From the NCBI GenBank assembly GCA_934702115.1, contig CAKUYF010000010.1:1-21585 (forward strand): a stretch of DNA of 21,585 nucleotides. Direction: 5' to 3'. A model generated the notes under the pieces. That model saw only the letters and a program-made list of their open reading frames with translations. It ran no database searches and was not told the DNA's origin. The position numbers and the translations under genes were made by a program. This DNA comes from an uncultured Eubacteriales bacterium (lineage in GTDB: Bacteria; Bacillota; Clostridia; Oscillospirales; Acutalibacteraceae). Positions 14,165 to 21,585 of this stretch are shown one piece after another; the stretch's first letter is position 1, and every line of letters begins with the position of its first letter.

Positions 14165-16990
14165 TTAATTTCGTATAATTTTATCTAAAAATTGACCTGT
14201 ATATGAATTTTTTGTTTTAATTATTTCTTCAGGGGTTCCTTGACCTATAATTTTTCCACCTTTTTCTCCACCTTCTGGACCTAAATCTATAATATAATCA
14301 CAGGTTTTAATCACGTCTAAATTATGCTCGATTACTAGGACGCTATTTCCGGAATCTACTAGTTTGTGAATAACCTCTACTAGTTTGTGAACATCAGCAA
14401 TATGAAGTCCGGTAGTAGGTTCATCTAAAATATAAAATGTTTTTCCTGTAGGGCGTTTTGCAAGTTCAGTAGCGAGCTTAACTCTTTGCGCTTCTCCGCC
14501 GGACAAAGTAGTAGCAGGCTGACCTAGTTTTACGTAACCTAGTCCTACATCATTAAGAGCTTGAATTTTCCTTTTTATAGAAGGAATATTTTCAAAAAAA
14601 TCACAAGCTTCTTCGCACGTCATATTTAAAATATCATTTATATTTTTCCCTTTATATTTAATGTTTAAGGTTTCCTGATTGTATCTTTGACCTTTACAGA
14701 CTTCACAAGGGATATAAATATCAGAAAGAAAATGCATTTCAATTTTTACTATTCCTTCTCCTTGGCATGCTTCACATCGTCCGCCCTTTACATTAAAAGA
14801 AAAACGTCCGCTATTAAATCCTTTAGCTTTTGAATCGTTAGTGGAAGCAAATAAATTACGTATATGGTCGAAAACGCCTGTATAAGTTGCAGGGTTTGAT
14901 CTTGGTATTCTACCGATTGGAGATTGATTTATATCTATTACTTTATCCAGATTTTCTATTCCTAAAATTTTATCGCATTTTCCCGGTATTTCTTTAGAAT
15001 GATTGAGAGACGAGGATAGTTTTTTAAATAATATTTCGTTAACTAAGCTAGATTTACCCGAACCCGAAACACCTGTTACTCCTACAAAAACTCCTAAGGG
15101 AATACTAACGTTTATATTTTTTAAATTATTATGTTTTGCCCCTATTATTTTAAGAAATTTACCATTTCCCGGGCGACGCTTTTTAGGTATTGGAATAGAT
15201 TTCTTACCGCTTAGATACTGTCCGGTAATAGAATTTTTGCAGGATTTAATATCTTCAACTTTTCCTGCACATACGATACTTCCTCCGTTTACGCCCGAAC
15301 CAGGTCCTACATCTACTATAAAATCAGCAGCGTACATAGTATCTTCATCATGTTCAACTACAATAAGCGTATTTCCTGCATCTCTTAAATTTTTAAGTGC
15401 ATTTAGGAGTTTGCTATTGTCGCGTTGATGAAGTCCTATACTTGGTTCATCAAGGACGTAAAGTATTCCCGTTAAAGATGATCCAATTTGAGTAGCAAGA
15501 CGGATTCTTTGGCTCTCACCTCCGGAAAGAGTTCCGGAACTACGTGAAAGGGTTAAATATTCAAGTCCAACATCTTTTAAGAACGTCAAGCGTTTATTTA
15601 TTTCTTTGAGTATTGGTGAAGCTATTTTTTTCAAATTTTCACTAATGTTTAGAGATTTTGTAAATTCTAGGATTTTAGATATTGACATATTGCAAAGATC
15701 GGCAATATTCATTTCTGCGATAGTTACACTTAAGGCTAAATGTGAAAGTCTTTGACCTTTACATTCGTCGCAAGGTATTTCATTCATAAAAGCTTGAATT
15801 TCTCGTTTTATCCATTCGCTTTTTGTATCTTGGAATCTTCTTTCCAAGTTGTTAATTATTCCTTCAAAAGTATTTTTATATGTTGAAACGTTGCCGGAAA
15901 GAGTTTTTCTTGTTAGATTTAAGACTTCTCCTTTAGTACCATAAAGTAAAACGTTTAAAATTGAATCAGGCAAATTTTCTAAAGGTTCATCGAGTGAAAA
16001 ATTGTACTTTTTGGATAGAGCTTCAAAGTACATATCAGCTATAGAATTTCCTTCCATAGACCAACCGCTTCCTTTTATTCCTCCTTCTTTTACGGATTTA
16101 CTTTTGTCGGGAATTACTAAGTGTGGATCTACTTTCATAAACATTCCTAAGCCTGTACATTTTTTGCATGCTCCGAAAGGGCTATTAAATGAAAACATTC
16201 TTGGCGAAAGCTCTTCTATACTGATATTATGTTCGGGGCAAGCGTAATTTTGAGAAAAAATACTCTCTTCATTAGAATTAAAATTTACTATAATAATTCC
16301 ACCGGAAATATTAGCTGCTGTTTCAACAGCTTCAGAAAGTCTCGACCTAATTTTTTCTGAGATTACGAGTCTATCTACGACAACTTCTAAAGTATGTTTT
16401 TTATTTTTTTCTAAAGATATTGTTTCTGACAAATCATAAATTTCTCCATCTACTCTAATTCTGACGAATCCATTTTTTTTAGCTGTTTCGAGTTCCTTAG
16501 TATGTTCTCCTTTTTTGCCTCTTACCAAAGGAGCGAAAATCATAATTTTTGTACCGATTTCGTATTTCATTATTTTTTCTACAATTTGGTCGGTAGTTTG
16601 ATTTACGATTTCTCTTCCGCATATAGGGCAGTGAGGGATTCCTATTCTTGCATAAAGTAATCTTAGATAGTCATATATTTCAGTTACTGTTCCAACAGTA
16701 GATCGTGGATTTTTAGAAGTAGTTTTTTGATCTATGGAAATTGCGGGAGAAAGTCCTTCAATGCTTTCGACATCCGGTTTATCCATTTGACCTAGAAATT
16801 GCCTTGCATACGAAGAAAGAGACTCTAAATATCTTCTTTGACCTTCTGCGTATATAGTGTCAAAAGCTAGAGAGGATTTACCTGAGCCAGAAAGTCCTGT
16901 AAAGACTATAAATTTATTTCTTGGAATAGTTAAGTTTATGTTTTTTAAATTGTGTACTTTAGCACCCTTTATAATTATGTTTTCAGACAT
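14165..16990 (-). CDS. uvrA: Excinuclease ABC subunit A
   Basis: UvrA is the damage-recognition ATPase of nucleotide excision repair and loads UvrB on DNA. Its 941 residues hold two ABC modules. Walker A GLSGSGKS is at 32-39 and GVSGSGKSS near 640. LSGGE signatures lie near 488 and 828, with Walker B DEPS and DEPT near 515 and 858. Zinc ligands CPIC at 121-124 belong to the insertion domain, and CEAC/CEVC near 740 and 763 form the second zinc finger. FSFNSPFGACKKCTGLG is present. The ATG has GGAGG in front. It follows uvrB after 27 bases on the same mRNA. uvrC is not in the window. Confidence 0.98.
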   Translation of the reverse strand: MSENIIIKGAKVHNLKNINLTIPRNKFIVFTGLSGSGKSSLAFDTIYAEGQRRYLESLSSYARQFLGQMDKPDVESIEGLSPAISIDQKTTSKNPRSTVGTVTEIYDYLRLLYARIGIPHCPICGREIVNQTTDQIVEKIMKYEIGTKIMIFAPLVRGKKGEHTKELETAKKNGFVRIRVDGEIYDLSETISLEKNKKHTLEVVVDRLVISEKIRSRLSEAVETAANISGGIIIVNFNSNEESIFSQNYACPEHNISIEELSPRMFSFNSPFGACKKCTGLGMFMKVDPHLVIPDKSKSVKEGGIKGSGWSMEGNSIADMYFEALSKKYNFSLDEPLENLPDSILNVLLYGTKGEVLNLTRKTLSGNVSTYKNTFEGIINNLERRFQDTKSEWIKREIQAFMNEIPCDECKGQRLSHLALSVTIAEMNIADLCNMSISKILEFTKSLNISENLKKIASPILKEINKRLTFLKDVGLEYLTLSRSSGTLSGGESQRIRLATQIGSSLTGILYVLDEPSIGLHQRDNSKLLNALKNLRDAGNTLIVVEHDEDTMYAADFIVDVGPGSGVNGGSIVCAGKVEDIKSCKNSITGQYLSGKKSIPIPKKRRPGNGKFLKIIGAKHNNLKNINVSIPLGVFVGVTGVSGSGKSSLVNEILFKKLSSSLNHSKEIPGKCDKILGIENLDKVIDINQSPIGRIPRSNPATYTGVFDHIRNLFASTNDSKAKGFNSGRFSFNVKGGRCEACQGEGIVKIEMHFLSDIYIPCEVCKGQRYNQETLNIKYKGKNINDILNMTCEEACDFFENIPSIKRKIQALNDVGLGYVKLGQPATTLSGGEAQRVKLATELAKRPTGKTFYILDEPTTGLHIADVHKLVEVIHKLVDSGNSVLVIEHNLDVIKTCDYIIDLGPEGGEKGGKIIGQGTPEEIIKTKNSYTGQFLDKIIRN

Positions 16991-17017
16991 TATTTTTCCT
17001 CCTTTAACTTTGGTAAT

Positions 17018-18979
17018 TTATTTATTATTCTTAATTTTTTCTATTTCATCCCGTAAAGATGCCGCACGTTCAAATTCAAGCATTTTTGCTGCACTTTGCA
17101 TTTGGTGAGTAAGTTTAGCTATTATTTCTTGTTTTTCTTTTTCACTTAGCTTATTATCAGTAGTTTCAGAATTAAGTTCACTTTTATCTGAAATTTCAAT
17201 AATATCTGAAATTTCTTTTTCAATAGTTTTTGGGATTTTGTGATGTTTTCTATTGTATTCGGCCTGAATTTCTCTTCTTCTGTTAGTTTCCCTTATAGCC
17301 AATTCCATAGAATATGTTACTTCGTCAGCGTACATGGTGACTTTTCCGTTTACATTTCTGGCAGCACGTCCTATAGTTTGGATCAAAGATCGTTCGGAAC
17401 GTAAGAATCCTTGTTTATCTGCGTCTAATATAGCAACAAAAGAGACTTCCGGAATATCCAGTCCTTCTCTTAGAAGATTTATTCCTACCAAGGCATCGAC
17501 AACTCCTGTGCGTAAATCTTTTACTATTTTCATTCTTTCTATTGTATCTATATCACTGTGCATATAAGTAACCTTGATTCCTACCTCTTTAAGATATTCA
17601 GTTAAATCTTCAGCCATTTTCTTGGTCAATGTTGTGATAAGGACTTTTTCTCCAAGTGGTATTCTTTTATTTATTTCACTTATAATGTCGTCAATTTGTC
17701 CGCTTATTGGTTTGACAGTTATTTCTGGATCTAAAAGTCCTGTAGGTCTTATAACTTGCTGAACAATGTTTTTGCTTTTTTGGAGTTCAAAATCTCCGGG
17801 GGTTGCACTTACGAATATTACTTTATTAATTTTTGAATAAAATTCTTCAAAGTTCATAGGTCTGTTATCATAAGCGGAAGGAAGTCTAAATCCGTATTCT
17901 ATTAGATTTTCTTTTCTTGCTCGATCTCCTGCATACATTGCTTTTATTTGTGGGAGTGTTACATGAGATTCATCTATAAACATTAAAAAATCTTTAGGAA
18001 AGTAGTCAAACAGCGTGCAAGGGATACTACCTGGTTTTCTTCCGGAAATTACTGCGGAATAATTTTCAATTCCTTTGCAAAAGCCTATCTCTTCTAAGAG
18101 CTCTACATCATATTTTATTCTTTGTTCCAGACGCTGAGCTTCCAATAGTTTATTATTTTCTCTAAAATACTTTATTCTTGAGGACGCTTCATTTTTTATT
18201 TTTTCTATGGCTAACATAAGTTTTTCTTTAGGAACAATATAATGAGAAGCCGGATATATGGCAACGTGCTTTAAAATAGCTACGATTTCTCCGGTGATAG
18301 GGTTTATTTCAGATATTTTTTCTATATAATCTCCGAAAAATTCTATTCTTATCATATTGCGCGAGGAAGAAGCGGGAAAAACCTCCACTACATCTCCTCT
18401 CACTCTAAATTCATTTCTTTTTGGTGAAAGATTATTTCTGTTATATTGAAGTTCTACAAGCTTATTTATAAGATCGTCTCTATTTTTTTCTGTATTTGGT
18501 CTTAATGAGATAACCATATTTTTATAATCTATAGGGTCTCCGAGGCTATATATGCAAGAAACGCTTGAAACTATTATTACGTCATTTCTTTCGGAAAGGG
18601 CTGAGGTAGCTGAATGACGAAGTTTATCTATTTCATCATTAATTGATGAATCTTTTTCGATGTAAGTGTCTGTAGAAGCCACGTAGGACTCAGGTTGATA
18701 GTAATCATAGTAGGAGACAAAATATTCTACTGCGTTATTTGGAAAAAATGATTTAAATTCACTGCAAAGCTGAGCAGCTAGGGTTTTATTATGAGCTAGA
18801 ATAAGTGTAGGTTTTTGGACTTTTTCTATTATATTGGCCATTGTAAAAGTTTTTCCTGAGCCTGTTACGCCTAATAGCGTTTGTTCTTTGAAACCATTTA
18901 AGACTCCTTTTGATAGAGATTCAATAGCTTGAGGTTGATCTCCGCAAGGTTTATATTTGGATTTAATTTCAAATTTCAC
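17018..18979 (-). CDS. uvrB: Excinuclease ABC subunit B
   Basis: UvrB is the helicase-like subunit that verifies damage and hands it to UvrC. The 653-residue protein begins FEIKSKYKPCGDQPQAI, as in the family. Walker A GVTGSGKT is at 37-44. The beta-hairpin region with YYDYYQPESYV and DTYIEKDSSIN follows, then the DEAD-like IDESH near 338 and IGRAARN near 538. The C-terminal UVR motif (about 615-650, EFERAASLRDEIEKIK) binds UvrC. The start is GTG with AAGGAG upstream. It is first in the uvrB-uvrA operon. I find no GAAC-N4-GTTC LexA-type box in the 260 bases upstream. Confidence 0.98.
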   Translation of the reverse strand: MKFEIKSKYKPCGDQPQAIESLSKGVLNGFKEQTLLGVTGSGKTFTMANIIEKVQKPTLILAHNKTLAAQLCSEFKSFFPNNAVEYFVSYYDYYQPESYVASTDTYIEKDSSINDEIDKLRHSATSALSERNDVIIVSSVSCIYSLGDPIDYKNMVISLRPNTEKNRDDLINKLVELQYNRNNLSPKRNEFRVRGDVVEVFPASSSRNMIRIEFFGDYIEKISEINPITGEIVAILKHVAIYPASHYIVPKEKLMLAIEKIKNEASSRIKYFRENNKLLEAQRLEQRIKYDVELLEEIGFCKGIENYSAVISGRKPGSIPCTLFDYFPKDFLMFIDESHVTLPQIKAMYAGDRARKENLIEYGFRLPSAYDNRPMNFEEFYSKINKVIFVSATPGDFELQKSKNIVQQVIRPTGLLDPEITVKPISGQIDDIISEINKRIPLGEKVLITTLTKKMAEDLTEYLKEVGIKVTYMHSDIDTIERMKIVKDLRTGVVDALVGINLLREGLDIPEVSFVAILDADKQGFLRSERSLIQTIGRAARNVNGKVTMYADEVTYSMELAIRETNRRREIQAEYNRKHHKIPKTIEKEISDIIEISDKSELNSETTDNKLSEKEKQEIIAKLTHQMQSAAKMLEFERAASLRDEIEKIKNNK

Positions 18980-19020
18980 TTTTTACATCTCCTTTTTTTC
19001 ATAATAAGCTTCCTGAGGTT

Positions 19021-19029
19021 ATTATACCA
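19021..19029 (-). promoter_or_regulatory. Extended -10 promoter for uvrB-uvrA
   Basis: On the minus strand TGG-TATAAT (19029-19021) is a perfect extended -10. No good -35 lies at the usual distance; TTGATG is only 14 bases away. The 5' leader would be about 35 bases. Extended -10 promoters can work without a -35. Confidence 0.5.
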
Positions 19030-19076
19030 CTTTAATTATTCATCAACTCTGATTTAAATAGAAGTTTCTTGTCTAA

Positions 19077-19106
19077 TTGACAACCTACTTAAAGATTAGA
19101 TAAAAT
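19077..19106 (+). promoter_or_regulatory. Sigma-A promoter for tcdA-recJ
   Basis: TTGACA (19077-19082), 18 bases, then TAAAAT (19101-19106). Transcription would start near 19113, leaving about 130 bases before tcdA. I see no recognisable riboswitch or terminator in that leader. Confidence 0.6.
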
Positions 19107-19243
19107 ATGCATTAGATATATAAAGTTTATATTTAATTACGAAGATCCATATGAGGAGACTAATAACAGGAAATTCTTGATTAAAAGGACTCGTGTTTAA
19201 GATATAAATTTTTAATTTAAAATACATATTTTAGGTAAGGAAA

Positions 19244-19936
19244 ATGAATATGAATGATCCGTTTTTTAGAACTAAACTTTTGATAGGACAACAAGCGTTT
19301 GAAAAGCTTAAAAATAGTAAAGTAGCAGTTTTTGGAATAGGGGGAGTAGGAGGATTTACAACAGAGTCCTTAGTAAGATGTGGAATAGGTCAGATTGACA
19401 TTTTTGATGGAGATAAAGTGGACGTTACTAATATAAATCGTCAAATAATAGCTGACGAAGGGACTGTGGGGCACTATAAAGTTCATTTAATGAAAGAAAG
19501 AGCTTTAAAGATAAACCCGGAAATTTTAATAAATTCTTATAATTGTTTTTTTAATGAGACTAATGCAAATGAATACAGCTTTGAAAAATATGATTACGTT
19601 GTAGATTGCATTGATGATGTTCCCGCAAAAGTATTGATTATTTTAAAAGCTAAAAAATGTGGTGTAAAGGTAATAAGCTCGATGGGAACAGGAAATAAGA
19701 TTGATCCTCTTAAGCTTGAAGTGGCAGATATCTATAAAACTTCGAATTGCCCTTTAGCTAGAATAATGAGAAAAAGACTTAAAATTGAAGAGGTAAGGTC
19801 TTTGAAAGTAGTTTATTCCAAAGAAATTCCTTTATATAAGCCACTTGATAAAATAAATTCAAGTATATCGTTTGTTCCGGGAGCTGCGGGACTAATAATA
19901 GCCTCGGAGGTTGTAAAGGATTTGATAAGAGAGTAG
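19244..19936 (+). CDS. tcdA: tRNA threonylcarbamoyladenosine dehydratase (ThiF/E1-like)
   Basis: TcdA (CsdL) uses ATP to cyclise the t6A base at position 37 of ANN-decoding tRNAs to ct6A. The E1-like fold shows GIGGVG at 31-36, the DGDKVDVTNINRQ nucleotide block around 55-67, DCIDDVPAK near 122, SSMGTGNKIDP and NCPLARIMRKRL. The latter two distinguish this group from ThiF and MoeB. The length is 230 residues, slightly short but usual for Firmicutes. ATGs at 19244 and 19250 are both in frame behind TTAGGTAAGG, and the second has better spacing from the nearer AAGG, so the start is uncertain by two codons. recJ follows after 40 bases, probably on the same transcript. Confidence 0.9.
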   Translation: MNMNDPFFRTKLLIGQQAFEKLKNSKVAVFGIGGVGGFTTESLVRCGIGQIDIFDGDKVDVTNINRQIIADEGTVGHYKVHLMKERALKINPEILINSYNCFFNETNANEYSFEKYDYVVDCIDDVPAKVLIILKAKKCGVKVISSMGTGNKIDPLKLEVADIYKTSNCPLARIMRKRLKIEEVRSLKVVYSKEIPLYKPLDKINSSISFVPGAAGLIIASEVVKDLIRE

Positions 19937-19976
19937 AAATGTTTAGTTAGCAGATAAAAAATTGGAGGTAATAAAT

Positions 19977-21585
19977 GTGGGACTATGTGAGTGGCAAGTA
20001 AGTGATATAAATGAAAAAAAGGTTAAGAGTAATGCCGAGGTCTGGGGTATACCGTTTTTATCTGTGGCGATATTGTATTCAAGAGGTTTGAGAACCAAAA
20101 AGGAAGTATTTAAGTTTTTAAATTGTGAGGCTTTAAGCAAAGAGTTTTTCAAATTTACGGATATGGATGAGACTGTTAAATGTTTAAAAGAAGCAATTAA
20201 AAAAAAGGAAAGAATATGCGTATACGGAGATTACGATGCTGACGGCATAACGGCGACTACATTGGTTTATTGTTATTTAAAAGATAAAGGTGCAGACGTT
20301 ACTTATTACATACCAAATAGAGATTTAGAAGGGTACGGACTTAATATTGCTGCGGTAGAAAAGCTTTATTCACAAGGAGTAAAAGTTCTACTTACAGTAG
20401 ATAATGGAGTATCCGCTCATGAAGAAGTAAAAAAAGCATCCTTGCTTGGAATGAAGGTTATTATAACTGATCATCATAAAGTTCCGGAAAGTTTACCTTC
20501 TCCCGGATTTGTAATTGACCCATGGAGAGAAAATTGGGAGGAAGAGTATAAAAATTTAGCAGGGGTTGGAGTGGCATACAAGCTCTTGGAAGCTCTTGAA
20601 GATTTTAAACCTATTTCAAGTAAGTACATGGAACTGGTTGCAATAGGATCTTTAGGTGATTCTATGCCTTTATTTGGAGAAACCAGGTATTTAGTAAAAA
20701 AGGGTTTAGAGTTTGCCGGAAATTCTAGTATACTTGGAGTACGGACTTTAATAAAAAGTTTAGGAATAAATTCTAATATTATTAATTCTATAGATGCAAC
20801 ATTCAAATTGGTGCCTCGAATAAATGCTAGCGGACGCATGGAAACAGCTGATTTAGCTGTAAGGTTATTAATTAGTGAAAACGAGGAAGAATGTATAAGC
20901 ATATGTAACCGCTTGGATGAACTTAATAGTTTGAGAAAAGAAGTAGAAAAAGAAATTTTAGAAGATGCTGAAAAACAAATTAGAGATAATCCAAAAATAA
21001 AGTATGAAAACGTTATAATCCTTAAGGGAGAGAACTGGCACCATGGAGTGTTGGGAATAGCGGCGTCAAAAATATCCCAGAGATATGGTAAGCCGTGTAT
21101 ATTAATTTCTTTTTCTTATGAAACAGGAGAGGCCCGCGGGTCATGCAGAAGTGTTGAAGGCTTTTCCATATACAATCTGGTGGTTTTAGGAGCAAAGCAT
21201 CTTGAAAGGTTTGGAGGCCATACTATGGCTGCAGGAATAAACCTTAAAACGGAAAACATAGAAAAATTTTGTAAAGAAATAATTGAAAATTCCAAGAAAT
21301 TTTCAGCACCGTTCCCTAAATTACGTATAGACTTAAAGTTGAATATTTCTTCATTTTCTAATCGTATACTTGATGCTTTAGAATTTTTGGAACCCTATGG
21401 AAATAAAAATCCGGAACCGATATTTTTAATTGAGAGATTAAAGATTTATAAAATAAAGCCTATTGGTAACAAAAAACATTTAAAATTAACTTTTTATGAC
21501 GGTATAGAATACTTAAATGCTTTCTATTTTAATAAAACATTGGAGGATTTTTTATATAAGGAAGGAGATACGGTAGATATTGCTG
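19977..21585 (+). CDS. recJ: Single-stranded-DNA-specific exonuclease RecJ, cut by the right edge
   Basis: RecJ is a 5'-to-3' single-strand exonuclease acting in recombination and repair. About 536 codons are present without a stop. The DHH phosphoesterase motifs are VYGDYDADGIT (metal site at 85-90), TVDNGVS, TDHH at 164-167 and LVPRINASGRM. The DHHA1 domain shows WHHGVLGIAASKI and GGHTMAAG at 413-420, and the OB-fold part begins near the edge. The start is GTG 19977 with GGAGG (19964-19968) eight bases upstream. An overlapping ATG at 19975 is in another frame and stops after eight codons. The N-terminal WGIPFLSVAILYSRGL fits the family. The downstream end and any partner gene are outside the window. 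Confidence 0.95.
   Translation, partial: MGLCEWQVSDINEKKVKSNAEVWGIPFLSVAILYSRGLRTKKEVFKFLNCEALSKEFFKFTDMDETVKCLKEAIKKKERICVYGDYDADGITATTLVYCYLKDKGADVTYYIPNRDLEGYGLNIAAVEKLYSQGVKVLLTVDNGVSAHEEVKKASLLGMKVIITDHHKVPESLPSPGFVIDPWRENWEEEYKNLAGVGVAYKLLEALEDFKPISSKYMELVAIGSLGDSMPLFGETRYLVKKGLEFAGNSSILGVRTLIKSLGINSNIINSIDATFKLVPRINASGRMETADLAVRLLISENEEECISICNRLDELNSLRKEVEKEILEDAEKQIRDNPKIKYENVIILKGENWHHGVLGIAASKISQRYGKPCILISFSYETGEARGSCRSVEGFSIYNLVVLGAKHLERFGGHTMAAGINLKTENIEKFCKEIIENSKKFSAPFPKLRIDLKLNISSFSNRILDALEFLEPYGNKNPEPIFLIERLKIYKIKPIGNKKHLKLTFYDGIEYLNAFYFNKTLEDFLYKEGDTVDIA

Noticed and set aside
15003..15428. Plus-strand 141-codon frame inside uvrA
   Set aside because: Shadow of the uvrA coding sequence; no ribosome binding site or recognisable motif.
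20474..20902. Minus-strand 142-codon frame near the right edge
   Set aside because: Antisense to recJ, whose DHH motifs are continuous through this region.
1..21585. tRNA genes, CRISPR arrays, insertion sequences or phage genes
   Set aside because: The gaps between genes are short and none shows cloverleaf, spaced direct repeats or transposase motifs.

Overview
The window is a dense stretch of housekeeping genes from a low-G+C (roughly one third G+C by eye) Gram-positive bacterium, most likely a member of the Clostridia (Bacillota). The pointers are strong AGGAGG-type ribosome binding sites, consensus sigma-A promoters, frequent GTG and TTG starts, a DUF975 membrane protein, a Firmicutes-type glucose-6-phosphate isomerase, the der-plsY pair and a uvrB-uvrA operon. 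No genus can be named from the sequence alone. I see no insertion sequence, phage gene, CRISPR array, rRNA or tRNA.

Layout. Positions 1-2867 (minus strand) carry a diaminopimelate/lysine operon in the order asd-dapA-dapB, driven by a promoter at 3013-3042. The dapB end is abnormal. After 208 codons the reading frame passes, without a stop, into a piece of a PLP-dependent aminotransferase that runs off the left edge, so this is either a real rearrangement or a chimeric join. From 3093 the plus strand carries queA, then rpsB-tsf with a strong promoter and a structured leader, then pgi, a CofE-like (F420 ligase domain) protein, rpmF behind a perfect consensus promoter, a possible 28-residue membrane peptide and two tandem RNA hairpins. 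The block der-plsY-histidine phosphatase-typA follows. A terminator hairpin at 13370-13396 separates it from convergent minus-strand genes: uvrB, uvrA and then DUF975. From 19244 the plus strand resumes with tcdA and recJ, which is cut by the right edge.

How the genes fit together. asd, dapA and dapB are successive steps to meso-diaminopimelate and lysine. rpsB-tsf, rpmF, der, typA, queA and tcdA all serve ribosome assembly, translation or tRNA modification. plsY makes phospholipid precursors. uvrB/uvrA are two of the three excision-repair subunits, and recJ is a repair exonuclease.

There is no obvious new defence or mobile system. The most unusual items are the dapB-aminotransferase join, the structured rpsB leader, a leader in front of asd whose ribosome binding site can be sequestered, an overlapping bidirectional promoter between asd and queA, and the small membrane ORF followed by tandem hairpins between rpmF and der. 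The rest is ordinary chromosome.
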